DNA of 64,000 nucleotides from an uncultured Sediminibacterium sp. (GCF_946481145.1 NZ_CAMLMJ010000002.1:124001-188000), one strand, 5' to 3'; counted from the first letter of the stretch, positions 1 to 8,618 are shown. Numbers and translations are program-made. Notes: generated from the sequence alone by a model not told the origin.

Positions 1-2
1 GG

Positions 3-377
3 AACCTGTTTTTTGTAGGAGGTATATTAGTCGGTGCTATGATTGCCGCATTTGGTATACCAGATCCAAACCCGATTGTAGTTAATCCTGCATTGGTTGA
101 TGAATTGAAAGAGTATGGAATTTCCAATTATAGTAGCATGGTACCGCAGGACCTTGTTTCCTGGGAATCTTTATTTTCTGCCAGGGGTTTTGTAATGATG
201 GTAGGCGGCGGATTCCTGGTTGGCTTTGGTTCCCGTTATGCAGGTGGTTGTACCAGTGGACATGCCATTATGGGGATCAGCAATTTACAATGGCCTTCGG
301 TTATAGCTACCTGTTGTTTTATGGTGGGTGGTTTCATCATGGCTAATTTCCTACTTCCGTTTATTATGAAAATGTAA
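3..377 (+). CDS. YeeE/YedE-type sulfur transporter subunit, 5'-truncated by window edge
   Basis: The reading frame is open from base 3, so the true start lies before the window; 125 codons are visible including the stop. The protein is hydrophobic and contains the family signature AGGCTSGHAIMG, a Cys-Gly-His motif of the YeeE/YedE (sulf_transp, DUF395) family, which moves thiosulfate or related sulfur compounds across the inner membrane. A second half-size member starts 10 bases after its stop, so the two probably work as a split pair. Such pairs often sit beside persulfide dioxygenase or rhodanese genes, which could lie to the left of the window. The exact substrate is inferred. Confidence 0.85.
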   Translation, partial: NLFFVGGILVGAMIAAFGIPDPNPIVVNPALVDELKEYGISNYSSMVPQDLVSWESLFSARGFVMMVGGGFLVGFGSRYAGGCTSGHAIMGISNLQWPSVIATCCFMVGGFIMANFLLPFIMKM

Positions 378-387
378 TCCAGCAACA

Positions 388-891
388 ATGAACCCAAATC
401 AAACAGAAATAGTAACCGATTTTGAAGTACGCTCCTTAGACACAATGTGTGTTAACGAGTCGGAAAAACAACACCCCTGGTGGTATAATTTCAAATACCT
501 CGCTGTTGGTGTTTTATTTGGAATTGTTTTTGTGAAAGCAGAAATCATCTCCTGGTTTCGCATGCAGGAAATGTTTCGCTTCCAAAGTTTTCACATGTAT
601 GGTGTAATTGGAACAGCTATAGTGGTGGCCGCTATATCCATAGCACTGATTAAAAAATTCAAAGTGAAAACAATTCACGGTGAAGAGATTCATTTTACAC
701 CCAAAAAATTTAATAAGGGCCAGATAATCGGCGGATTAATTTTCGGATTAGGCTGGGCCTTAACAGGTGCATGTCCCGGACCGATCTTCGCACAAATTGG
801 TATGGGTATTACCGTAATGATTGTAGTTTTATTAAGTGCTATTGCAGGCACCTGGGTATATGGGTATTTTAGGGAGCGGTTGCCGCATTAG
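388..891 (+). CDS. YeeE/YedE-type sulfur transporter, second half (DUF6691-like)
   Basis: This 167-residue membrane protein has about four hydrophobic segments and the motif LTGACPGPIFAQIG near residues 130-143, the second conserved Cys motif of the YeeE/YedE fold. It follows the first half after 10 bases, consistent with translation from one mRNA. Known members act in uptake of thiosulfate or other reduced sulfur. I considered a frameshifted single gene. Each half has its own start and a complete set of motifs, and split pairs are common in this phylum, so I call two genes. A long inverted-repeat element begins almost at the stop codon. Confidence 0.85.
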   Translation: MNPNQTEIVTDFEVRSLDTMCVNESEKQHPWWYNFKYLAVGVLFGIVFVKAEIISWFRMQEMFRFQSFHMYGVIGTAIVVAAISIALIKKFKVKTIHGEEIHFTPKKFNKGQIIGGLIFGLGWALTGACPGPIFAQIGMGITVMIVVLLSAIAGTWVYGYFRERLPH

Positions 892-897
892 CTTTGG

Positions 898-1190
898 GCT
901 ATTAGCTATTAGCTGTTAGCCATTAGCTATTAATGCGAATCAAGGGTTGAAATCTGCCAAAAATGAGAAAATCATCGATAGAGGGGTCTTTTGACGTCAT
1001 TAAAATAGGCTCCTATAAAATAATAGCTCCTAATCTTATTTGGCTGCGTAGATAGAACACGGATTTATCATGATCAATCATGATAATCATGATAAATCTG
1101 TGTTCCCTCTAACTCTTCTAAATATTAACAATTCCCTTTTCGCACAAAAAGCTAATGGCTAATAGCTAAAAGCCAACAGCCGCTAGCTAC
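898..1190. repeat. Composite inverted-repeat element between convergent genes
   Basis: The outer arms are degenerate 7-base repeats of the TTAGCTA/TTAGCCA type, left at 898-935 and inverted at 1150-1190. A second layer and a 20-bp palindrome (1055-1105) are nested inside. The element fills the gap between two convergent genes and reaches the stop codon of the DUF1003 gene. A related composite lies at 37540-37744 and shares the order repeat arm, a GCGAATCAAG-like word, palindrome, repeat arm. The function is unknown; bidirectional termination or mRNA 3'-end protection is plausible. Confidence 0.75.
1055..1105. repeat. 20-bp-arm palindrome, GAAC-CGGATTTATCATGAT family, copy 1
   Basis: The 20-base arms differ from perfect complementarity at one position (a G-U pair in RNA) and flank an 11-base centre. 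Related copies are at 25946-26017 and 37625-37665. It is too symmetric and too well conserved between sites to be chance, and it has no T-run like a simple terminator. Confidence 0.85.
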
Positions 1191-1612
1191 TACTTCCCCC
1201 TTTCAAGTATCGCCAATATCTTATCGAGTTTATCTGTTTCAATCCTGTTTAACCTTCTTTGTAATTCCTCGATCTCGAGTTTGGCTTCGAGATTGGTTTG
1301 GTAATCATCCATGGCCTGCAAGCGGTCTCTTTCATTTTGTCTTTTTTGCGACATCATAATGATTGGCGCTGCATAAGCTGCCTGGGTAGAGAATAAAAGG
1401 TTTAATAGTATAAAAGGATAAGGATCCCAATGCATCAGGTAACCAATCAGGTTACAAGCCATCCACCCCAGTACAAAAATGGTTTGGATGATGATAAAAG
1501 TCCAGGAACCCATACCATTAGAAATGCTATCCGCAATTCGCTGGCCAAATGTTCTTTCTGCACTATGTATTTCATGCCAGGTTTTTAATTGCGCAGAATA
1601 TTTCTTTTTCAT
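1190..1612 (-). CDS. DUF1003 family membrane protein
   Basis: The protein has 140 residues. A basic N-terminus carries a FGQRIADSISNGMGSW-like motif, followed by two membrane helices near residues 35-55 and 65-85 separated by a short loop, and then a charged coiled-coil tail (about 95-140). This architecture and the motif YAAPIIMMSQKRQNERDR are typical of DUF1003 proteins, whose biochemical role is not established. The ATG at 1610-1612 fits the family N-terminus. It stands alone, convergent with the sulfur transporter pair and divergent from the next gene. Confidence 0.85.
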   Translation of the reverse strand: MKKKYSAQLKTWHEIHSAERTFGQRIADSISNGMGSWTFIIIQTIFVLGWMACNLIGYLMHWDPYPFILLNLLFSTQAAYAAPIIMMSQKRQNERDRLQAMDDYQTNLEAKLEIEELQRRLNRIETDKLDKILAILERGK

Positions 1613-1671
1613 GCTTCAGGATTTAGGTATAAAGTTGCGGTTTAACTATCAAATTAATAAAAATAGCTTTA

Positions 1672-1772
1672 CACCACTCTCTGCGAAACCTTTGTTATCT
1701 CTCTTCTCTGCGGTGAAAAATCGCAGATATTCACCGAAAGGCACAGAGAAAGCAGAGGATTCGCGGAGGTGT
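1672..1772. repeat. Inverted repeat of CTCTGCG / CGCAGAG type
   Basis: The left part carries CTCTGCGAAACC and TCTCTGCGGTGAA. The right part carries the complementary TTCACCG, CACAGAGA and AGAGGATTCGCGGAGGTG. The same words occur at 8676-8778 and 22822-22913. Here it sits between two divergent genes, so it cannot be explained as an ordinary terminator for both neighbours. Confidence 0.7.
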
Positions 1773-1858
1773 GTTGCATGATTATCTTGTATGAGCGCTA
1801 TTTGTAATAAAATTTGCATTCTTAGCCAATTGTTATAACTTAATTGTACCAACTGCTT

Positions 1859-2458
1859 ATGAAATATTTATTGTCTGGTTTTATTTCGTTCATTTTACTG
1901 GCAAAGCTACAGGCACAGGTATTTTTTCCTGTCGATGAAAATTCCGGTAAAGTCTTTTATACTCGACTGGAAAATATGCCGGTATCCAAATCAGACATTT
2001 ATAACCGAACAAAAACCTGGTTTATAAACTATTACAGGACATCCAGATTTGAAGACCATTTTAAAATTACCAGAAAGGGAAAACCAGTCATGCTGGTAGA
2101 AAACAAAAACAAAACAAGTATCACCGGGAAATATGGTTTTTATGTTATGCGCCCGGCAGAAGCTTCCGGACTGGTTATGGATCAGACATTTGTAACCCTT
2201 ACCATGACCATCAGCTTTACCGATTCAGGGTATAAAAACCATATCACTGATTTAATATGTTATTCCTCGAACACAAATGCCGGCAATAATATGAGGCCTC
2301 CCGAATTCGGTCTGGAAGCTTTTAATGAAATGCGGTTAAACAGGCAGGATTATGTACAGCAATATATTATTCCACAAGTCACTAATTCAATCCGAAAGAT
2401 CCAGGATGAGCTGTCCAGAACTATCCGTTACGGTAATTTAACGGAGGCAAAGCTTTAA
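1859..2458 (+). CDS. Secreted DUF4468-like protein
   Basis: The protein has 199 residues from the ATG at 1859; a TTG five codons upstream is possible but would extend the signal peptide unnaturally. A signal peptide (MKYLLSGFISFILLAKLQAQ) is followed by a compact alpha/beta domain. The pattern of strands and the central part (FEDHFKITRKGKPVML, later FVTLTMTISFTDSGYK) resemble DUF4468, a TBP-like domain found in exported Bacteroidota proteins of unknown function. No catalytic motif is evident. It probably acts in the periplasm. The family call is moderately sure and the export call is strong. Confidence 0.65.
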   Translation: MKYLLSGFISFILLAKLQAQVFFPVDENSGKVFYTRLENMPVSKSDIYNRTKTWFINYYRTSRFEDHFKITRKGKPVMLVENKNKTSITGKYGFYVMRPAEASGLVMDQTFVTLTMTISFTDSGYKNHITDLICYSSNTNAGNNMRPPEFGLEAFNEMRLNRQDYVQQYIIPQVTNSIRKIQDELSRTIRYGNLTEAKL

Positions 2459-2633
2459 ATAACGGTGGTAAAAACGGTGGCTTTGTAGTAAAACAATTAC
2501 AGTAAGACCAACTACTCCACTATCTAACACCAACCCAAAATGACTTTATTTTGTACTTGTAAAATGCTTTTTCTCGTTTTGCAAGGTTTAGAATCCAACA
2601 ATCTTTTGAAAAATTCCAATCAGCCTGTTGACT

Positions 2634-2724
2634 CTTGTAGTGTAAGTTAAACGGGTAATATCCAGCAATTGAAAAACCAAACGCTACGAGGCCTTTGCAG
2701 GGATTTCCAGCAAAGGCTTTTTTT
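2634..2724 (+). ncRNA. Candidate structured RNA ending in an intrinsic terminator
   Basis: A 9-bp stem (CTTGTAGTG at 2634-2642 with CGCTACGAG at 2682-2690, one or two G-U pairs) directly abuts a terminator hairpin: GCCTTTGC, an 11-base loop, GCAAAGGC, then seven T (2691-2724). It lies more than 170 bases after the upstream stop codon, farther than expected for that gene's own terminator. The 5' end is unknown. It may be a small RNA or a structured 3' UTR of the DUF4468-like gene. Confidence 0.4.
2691..2724 (+). terminator. Rho-independent terminator
   Basis: An 8-bp GC-rich stem, GCCTTTGC/GCAAAGGC, is followed by TTTTTTT on the plus strand. It would stop plus-strand transcripts before they enter the convergent siroheme synthase gene. 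Confidence 0.75.
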
Positions 2725-2743
2725 ATGAGGCAGTGCGGGCAGA

Positions 2744-4273
2744 CTACACCACCGAGCTTATCAATATCCGGATACTCCAAATAATTACCATTATACCTAC
2801 AGCAATAAACATGGTTTTCAGCGGTAGTTTACCGGTGAGTCTGGCGGCAATGGGAGCAGCTATTACACCACCAATAATCAGTCCGGCTATTACCGGCCAG
2901 TGTGATATGCCCAATAAGGAAAAGAATGTAGCAGCACTGGCGAGGGTTACAAAAAATTCGGCTATACTAACTGATCCTATTACATAACGGGGCGTTCTTC
3001 CTTTCAATATCAAGGTACTGGTAACAAGAGGTCCCCAGCCACCACCGCCAAAAGAATCCAGAAAACCACCGGCCGCACCCAACCAACCAACATTGCGAAA
3101 TTTCTTCGGCTTATTCAATTTCTTAAACCCTGTTCTCAATATCCGCAACCCAAGAAAAAGCGTATATACCGCCAGCAATGGTTTTACGAATCCTGCATAG
3201 TGATCGGCTAAAGTCGACAAAGCGACCGCACCAAGTATGGCTCCTAAAACACCAGGAATAAGCAATGCCCTGAAAAGTTTCTTGTTCACATTACCGAAGC
3301 GATAATGACTATAACCAGATGCTGCACTCGAAAACATTTCGGCAGTATGTATACTCCCACTAATCGCAGGTAGTTTAACACCTAACGATAATAAAACGGT
3401 TGCCGATACTACTCCATAACCCATACCTAATAAACCGTCTACCAATTGGGCCAAAAAACCTGCAAGTATCATCCAGTAAAAAGTACTATCCAATGAACTA
3501 ATCAGTTCACGGGATTGTGAAAACAGTTGGGTGAATGGAACATAAGACAGTACCAGATGACCCACAAACATGAAGAAGAAAGCAAATAAAAATATTGAAG
3601 CAATTTTTTTCCATCTTCGTTCGGCAAGGGATGGATTCTTTTTATCTGTTACAGCCAACACTTCAGTGATCTCATTCAGCTTTTTTACCTTTTCTGCAAA
3701 ATCTCCTTTTAACCTGTTTCGTATTATTTGCATATTCACTAAAACCTGATCGAGCTCTGCAGGAATAACTTCATACAGTGTTTCTTTCAATCTTTTTGCA
3801 ATAGTTGGCGATTTTCCGTTCGTAGATATCGCTATTTTAAGATCGCCTTTTTGTACGATTGATCCGAGGTAGAAATCACACAGTGCCGGTTTATCGGCAA
3901 CATTTACCAATAGTTTTCTGGCTTTTGCATCATTGCGAATTTCTTCTGCTGTTTCTATATCATTAACAGCTACAATAACAATATCAGCATCATATAAATC
4001 GCCCGATGAATAGGTTTTTTGCACAAGTTCAACCTGCGCTTTTTTCTCGGCAACTGTAACCAGTTCTTCCTGAAATGTTTCTGCTATTATTTTTACCCTG
4101 GTAGATGGCGCATTTACTAATATAGCCTGAAGCTTCTCAAATGCAACCGGACCACCACCCACAATCAACACACGCATTCGTTCCAATTGTATAAAAACCG
4201 GAAATAAATGATTCTGTTTTGGATCCCTGCAGGTAGTTCCTGAAAGTTTCTGTTCAATTATTGCTTCATTCAT
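2744..4273 (-). CDS. Siroheme synthase (CysG N-terminal type) fused to TSUP/TauE transporter
   Basis: This is a 509-residue fusion. Residues about 20-230 are a precorrin-2 dehydrogenase/sirohydrochlorin ferrochelatase-like domain with the NAD-binding motif GGGPVAFEK (39-47) and the conserved stretches NVADKPALCDFYLGS and ISTNGKSPTIAKRLKE. Residues about 235-509 form a TSUP (TauE/SafE) permease of about eight helices with the motif FLAQLVDGLLGMGYGV. The soluble half would oxidise precorrin-2 and insert iron to make siroheme for CysI; the permease would move sulfite, sulfate or an organosulfonate. It is the last gene of the cys run, 34 bases after cysI. The fusion is continuous with no frameshift. 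Substrate and direction of transport are inferred. Confidence 0.85.
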   Translation of the reverse strand: MNEAIIEQKLSGTTCRDPKQNHLFPVFIQLERMRVLIVGGGPVAFEKLQAILVNAPSTRVKIIAETFQEELVTVAEKKAQVELVQKTYSSGDLYDADIVIVAVNDIETAEEIRNDAKARKLLVNVADKPALCDFYLGSIVQKGDLKIAISTNGKSPTIAKRLKETLYEVIPAELDQVLVNMQIIRNRLKGDFAEKVKKLNEITEVLAVTDKKNPSLAERRWKKIASIFLFAFFFMFVGHLVLSYVPFTQLFSQSRELISSLDSTFYWMILAGFLAQLVDGLLGMGYGVVSATVLLSLGVKLPAISGSIHTAEMFSSAASGYSHYRFGNVNKKLFRALLIPGVLGAILGAVALSTLADHYAGFVKPLLAVYTLFLGLRILRTGFKKLNKPKKFRNVGWLGAAGGFLDSFGGGGWGPLVTSTLILKGRTPRYVIGSVSIAEFFVTLASAATFFSLLGISHWPVIAGLIIGGVIAAPIAARLTGKLPLKTMFIAVGIMVIIWSIRILISSVV

Positions 4274-4307
4274 GGGCTTGGTAATTGTTAATCAACATGC
4301 ATGCTTG

Positions 4308-5972
4308 TTATTGTGCAGTAATAATTGTTCGTTCTACATAATCACCAAAACTTTCCTTTGGGTATAGGTTTTGTTTATAGGACCCAAACAACTTATCTAA
4401 CTCATCCAGTATTCCAGCTTCATCCAACTGCTCTTTATATTTTGTATTTAATCTTGTCCCCTCTCTGTCACCGCCAATGTGCAGGTTATAACGGCCAGGA
4501 CCCGTTCCTACAAACCCAATCTCGGCAGCATAAGGTCTGGCACAGCCGTTTGGACAACCAGTCATTCGGGTAACGATATTTTCTTCAGCCAACCCATGTT
4601 TGGTTAACAATGGTTCGATTTTATCAATCAATACAGGCAGGTATCTTTGTGCTTCAGCAAGTGCTAAAGGACAGGTAGGTAATGCCACACAGGAAATTGC
4701 ATTTTTTCGCAAAGCACTTATTGCCTCATCTCTTTTAAGGATGCCATAGCGTTGTAAAATTTCATCGATAATCGTTTTATCACTTGCACTGATTTCACTT
4801 AAGATCAGGTTCTGGTTACTGGTGAACCTGAAAATAAGTTTTCCTGTTTCTGCAAGTTCCAATAGGGCCGTTTTTAGCGGAACATCCGCTTCATCCGTTA
4901 CCCTTCCATTTTCAACAAATAAGGTATAATGCCAATTCCCTTTGTGATCTTCCTGCCATCCATAACGATCTATTCTTTCGGTAAACTGATAGGGTTTTGC
5001 TTCTTCCAGTTCAAATCCGCAACGTTTTTCCAGTTCCGTCCTGAATGCTTCAACGCCCATTTTATCTACAGTATATTTCAACCTTGCCAACTTCCGGTCT
5101 GAGCGGTTACCAAAATCTCTTTGAATTGTGAGTACTTCATAAACCGCTTTCAGTGTTTTTTCCTCACCTGCCGTAAAACCAATAACTGTTGCGAGTCTTG
5201 CATAAGTTTCCGGATTACCATGTGTGGTAGACAAGCCTCCACCCACAGCGATATTAAATCCGATAAGTTTACCCGCTTCAATAATGGCAATGAGTCCAAG
5301 GTCGTTCGTCAACACATCTACATCATTGTTTGGTGGAATCGCAATACCAATCTTAAATTTTCTCGGCAGGTATCGATCCTGATACAATGGATCAGTTTCG
5401 TCATACTCCGCCAATTTTTCTTCATCCAGCCATATCTCATAAAAAGCGCGGGTTTTAGGTAACAACAAACGACTTATTTTATCAGCATAAGCATGTACTT
5501 CCTGATGTATAGGAGATTCTGAAGGGTGACTGGTGCAGGCTACATTTCTGTTTACATCACCACAGGCAGCTATTGAATCGAGTTGTACGGAATTGAAATC
5601 CTTTAAAGTTGGTTTGATCTGATGCTTTAAAATTCCATGCAACTGTATCGTTTGTCTGGTGGTTATTTTGATCACCCCTGTTGAATAATTACCCGCAATA
5701 TGATGTGCGGCTACCCATTGTTGGGCAGTCATACTTCCACCCGGTATTCTTAGCCGGATCATGAATGAGTATAGTTTATCCAATTTTTTGGCAGCACGTT
5801 CTTCCCGCAGGTCACGATCATCCTGCTCATACATGCCATGAAATTTTATTAATGCATGATCCTGCTCTCTTACGGCTCCGGTTATTTCATCCTGCAAACT
5901 TTCCTGTAATGTGCCGCGTAGACCTTTACTGGTAGTTTTTATTTTTTCAATGGGTGAGGGTTTGTTGGGCAT
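4308..5972 (-). CDS. cysI: Assimilatory sulfite reductase hemoprotein subunit
   Basis: The protein has 554 residues, the usual length for CysI. It reduces sulfite to sulfide with six electrons using a siroheme coupled to a [4Fe-4S] cluster. The cluster ligands are visible as CVALPTC near residue 430 and GCPNGC near residue 472. Two nitrite/sulfite reductase repeats flank them, with the substrate-binding stretches CGDVNRNVACTSHP and RMTGCPNGC. The partner flavoprotein CysJ is encoded just upstream. The gap between cysJ and cysI is almost entirely an inverted-repeat element that ends beside the ATG, leaving no normal ribosome-binding site. Confidence 0.95.
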   Translation of the reverse strand: MPNKPSPIEKIKTTSKGLRGTLQESLQDEITGAVREQDHALIKFHGMYEQDDRDLREERAAKKLDKLYSFMIRLRIPGGSMTAQQWVAAHHIAGNYSTGVIKITTRQTIQLHGILKHQIKPTLKDFNSVQLDSIAACGDVNRNVACTSHPSESPIHQEVHAYADKISRLLLPKTRAFYEIWLDEEKLAEYDETDPLYQDRYLPRKFKIGIAIPPNNDVDVLTNDLGLIAIIEAGKLIGFNIAVGGGLSTTHGNPETYARLATVIGFTAGEEKTLKAVYEVLTIQRDFGNRSDRKLARLKYTVDKMGVEAFRTELEKRCGFELEEAKPYQFTERIDRYGWQEDHKGNWHYTLFVENGRVTDEADVPLKTALLELAETGKLIFRFTSNQNLILSEISASDKTIIDEILQRYGILKRDEAISALRKNAISCVALPTCPLALAEAQRYLPVLIDKIEPLLTKHGLAEENIVTRMTGCPNGCARPYAAEIGFVGTGPGRYNLHIGGDREGTRLNTKYKEQLDEAGILDELDKLFGSYKQNLYPKESFGDYVERTIITAQ

Positions 5973-5974
5973 GG

Positions 5975-6095
5975 TTGTGAATGGTGAATTGTGAATTGTG
6001 AATTGCGAGTGGTGAATGGTGAATGGTGAGTGATCGTAGTATATAGTTGTTTTTTCTTCCTACTACTATTCACAATTCACAATTCACCACTCACT
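5975..6095. repeat. Inverted repeat of GAATTGT/GAATGGT heptads in the cysI leader
   Basis: The left arm (5975-6030) is a run of 7-base variants GAATGGT, GAATTGT, GAGTGGT. The right arm (6066-6095) is the complementary TTCACAA/TTCACCA run. In the cysJ-cysI mRNA this forms a long hairpin whose last bases lie 2-3 nucleotides before the cysI start codon. Confidence 0.85.
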
Positions 6096-6098
6096 TAC

Positions 6099-7778
6099 CT
6101 AATACAGGTCTTTCGCGAATCGGTTTTCTTTTTTCAGTGTTTCGAAATAGGCTTTGGCATTTGTTTCTGAGCCGGTGGCTTGTTCAAATACTTTCAGTAG
6201 TGCCTCTTCTATTAACCTGCCTGCGGGTTCTTTTTCACCACAGAGGTATAGGAATGCACCGTTTTGTAGCCATTCAAATAGTTTATTACCTTTTTGAATG
6301 ATTTTTTCAGGTAGGCCTGATACATCGGTGGAACCTTCTTTGAAATAAAGACTCACATCAGTTAATGTATCCGTTTCAAACCATGACTGCCATTCTGTTT
6401 GGTATAAGAAATCGGTGGTGAATTTTTCTTCACTGAAGAATAACCAATTACGACCACTCGCCCCGGTGGCATCTCTTTCTGCTACAAATGATCGGAATGG
6501 GGCAATGCCTGTACCCGGACCAATCATAATAATGTCTTTCTCCGGAGCAGGTAAGCGATAGCGGTTATTGGTTTGAATGAAGAACCGAAGAGTATCACCT
6601 TCTTTTTTATTTTCTAAAAACCAGGTACATAAACCTGTTTGTTCTTTTTCGTCTTTTGAAAATACATCCCTCAATACGGTAATATGTATTTCACCTTCAT
6701 GTGCAGTGGGTGATGAAGCTATATTATAGATACGTGGTACAATTTGGGTAAGGCCTTCTACAACCTGCAGTAATTGGTCCCCATTTTTTAATGGATATTT
6801 TTTCAGGAGTGATAGTAAGTCAGCTTTACCTGCAGGAATCTCATATCCGGCTACGCTGGCATAGTGTTGCACAGATTTATCCAGCAGGTAGCTGATATTG
6901 ATTTTGTGCAAGAGCAAATCCCTGATGCTTGCGTTTTCATTTTTCCAGTTTATTACTTTGGCTCCATCTATTGCATGCATTGCTAATATCTCATCCACCA
7001 CTAATACATCATTCTCTGGAACGATGCCAATGGAATCACCGGGTAGAAAGGGTACAGTTTCTGCTACCAGTTCAATATGGTATATTTTTTTCGCTGATCC
7101 TTCTGCTGTGAGGTTGATATTGGTTTGAACCACCGCGTCGTAATACACTTTACCCGCCGGCTTTTTAGCTGGAACAGCAGCTATTGGTTTTGGTGCAGGA
7201 ATTTCTTGCTGGTTCAACTGGCTGATGATACCATCAAACCAATGGTGGGCAGTCTCTTCGTAATCAAGGTCGCATTTTTGTAGGTGGGTGATGCGCTGAC
7301 CACCTAAATGCGCTAATTGCTTGTCTACATCTTCGCCTGTTTTACAAAACAAAGGATAGGCTGTATCACCTAGTGCGAGCACGCCATATTTCAGTTGTGG
7401 CAATTTGAATCCATTCAAATGAATATGGTCATAAAACTTTTGTGCCGCTATCGGTGGTTCTCCATCACCCTGTGTGCTGATGACCGTGATGAAATATTCT
7501 TCTTTAGACAGGTCAGCAAGTTTGTACTGATCTAATCCTACCAATTTAACGGGAATACCTTTCTTCTTTGCTTTGGCTGCAAAATCGGTAGCCAGTTTTT
7601 TTGCGTTACCTGTTTCGGTACCGTAAGCGATGGTGAATTTTTTGTGGATGGTAGTATTTGTTGCTACAATTGGTTCAGCAACTAAGCCAGACAAAAATCC
7701 ATTCACCCAAATCAGTTCTTCTTTACTTAGTTGGTGCACCAATTCGTTTAATATTTTCAGTTTAGGCTCTGCTAACAT
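6099..7778 (-). CDS. cysJ: Sulfite reductase (NADPH) flavoprotein subunit
   Basis: This 559-residue protein delivers electrons from NADPH via FAD and FMN to CysI. An N-terminal flavodoxin domain (about 48-190) has the FMN loop YGTETGNAKKLA and the ISTQGDGEPP stretch. A FAD domain follows (about 215-400; RIYNIASSP binds FAD), then a nucleotide-binding domain (about 410-559) with GPGTGIAPFRSF and a C-terminal aromatic Tyr. Its length is close to E. coli CysJ (599). The first 17 bases overlap the end of the SUMT gene, so the two are translationally coupled. An alternative role as a generic diflavin reductase is unlikely given the neighbours. Confidence 0.93.
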   Translation of the reverse strand: MLAEPKLKILNELVHQLSKEELIWVNGFLSGLVAEPIVATNTTIHKKFTIAYGTETGNAKKLATDFAAKAKKKGIPVKLVGLDQYKLADLSKEEYFITVISTQGDGEPPIAAQKFYDHIHLNGFKLPQLKYGVLALGDTAYPLFCKTGEDVDKQLAHLGGQRITHLQKCDLDYEETAHHWFDGIISQLNQQEIPAPKPIAAVPAKKPAGKVYYDAVVQTNINLTAEGSAKKIYHIELVAETVPFLPGDSIGIVPENDVLVVDEILAMHAIDGAKVINWKNENASIRDLLLHKINISYLLDKSVQHYASVAGYEIPAGKADLLSLLKKYPLKNGDQLLQVVEGLTQIVPRIYNIASSPTAHEGEIHITVLRDVFSKDEKEQTGLCTWFLENKKEGDTLRFFIQTNNRYRLPAPEKDIIMIGPGTGIAPFRSFVAERDATGASGRNWLFFSEEKFTTDFLYQTEWQSWFETDTLTDVSLYFKEGSTDVSGLPEKIIQKGNKLFEWLQNGAFLYLCGEKEPAGRLIEEALLKVFEQATGSETNAKAYFETLKKENRFAKDLY

Positions 7779-8616
7779 GTCTTTTTTCAGTTGCTTTTTC
7801 TTCTATCTGTGTAAGTCTGCCGGTAAGTGGTTCAAAATAGTGTTCAGTGCCTGGAATATTGGGCAACCATTTGAATTGCTCGTGTAATGCTACTACTTTA
7901 CCAATCATGACCAATGTGGGTGAACGAAATATTTGCCCGCTTAGTTGAGTTGCATAATCATGTAAATCACAAACATGAATTTGTTGTAATGGCGTAGTGG
8001 CCTGTTCTATTACTGCCAGCTTTTTGGAACTATCAATGCCATTGGCGATTAGTTGGTCAACTAAAACTGGCAATGTTTCACCAGACATATAAAACACCAA
8101 AGTATCATCTGTTTGTGCCAGGTCTTTCCAGGTATTGGCTGCAACGGTATCTGATTTGTAATAAGTCAGCAAACGAACACCTACTGATAATCCTCTTGCT
8201 GTTAATGGAATACCTGCATAAGCTGCAGCTCCTAATGCGGCTGTTACACCGGGTACAATCTCATAAGGTATCTGATACTTCACCAATGTTTCCAGTTCAT
8301 CCAGCACATTGGAGAATATACTTACATCACCGCCTTTCAGGCGAACAACTATTTTATGTTTCACTGCATATTCTACCAATAATTCATTAATGGTTTGCTG
8401 TGGAGTAGATATGCCTCTTCTGCACTGTTTCCCTACATAAATAATCTCAGCGTTTGGATTAACATAACTGTTGAGAATCTGGCTGCTAACCAAACGATCT
8501 GTAAGCACAACATCAGCTTTTGCTAACCAGCGAACGGTTTTAACCGTTATCAATTCCGGATCACCGGGGCCGGCTGATGCGAGGATTACTTTGCCATAAG
8601 TTGGTTGTTTACTCAT
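7762..8616 (-). CDS. cobA: Uroporphyrinogen-III C-methyltransferase (SUMT)
   Basis: This 284-residue enzyme methylates uroporphyrinogen III at C2 and C7 to precorrin-2, the substrate of the siroheme synthase half encoded later in the run. SAM-methylase motifs are ASAGPGDPELITVKT (about 12-26), RLKGGDVSIF (about 96) and PGVTAALGAAAYAGIPLT (about 126). The usual GDPFIFGRG loop is GDVSIFSNV here, a lineage variant that leaves the glycine-rich core intact. The ATG at 8616 is preceded, two bases away, by a perfect operator-like palindrome (8619-8635). The end of the gene overlaps cysJ by 17 bases. Confidence 0.92.
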   Translation of the reverse strand: MSKQPTYGKVILASAGPGDPELITVKTVRWLAKADVVLTDRLVSSQILNSYVNPNAEIIYVGKQCRRGISTPQQTINELLVEYAVKHKIVVRLKGGDVSIFSNVLDELETLVKYQIPYEIVPGVTAALGAAAYAGIPLTARGLSVGVRLLTYYKSDTVAANTWKDLAQTDDTLVFYMSGETLPVLVDQLIANGIDSSKKLAVIEQATTPLQQIHVCDLHDYATQLSGQIFRSPTLVMIGKVVALHEQFKWLPNIPGTEHYFEPLTGRLTQIEEKATEKRHVSRA

Positions 8617-8618
8617 TG

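Noticed and set aside
3..891. Possible frameshift splitting one YeeE/YedE gene
   Set aside because: Each half has its own start and its own conserved Cys motif, and two-gene versions are normal in this phylum.
2520..2780. An 86-codon minus-strand open frame between the DUF4468-like gene and the siroheme synthase
   Set aside because: It overlaps the terminator and candidate RNA structure on the other strand, runs into the 3' end of the siroheme/TSUP gene and lacks a promoter or recognisable domain; the structured RNA explains the region better.
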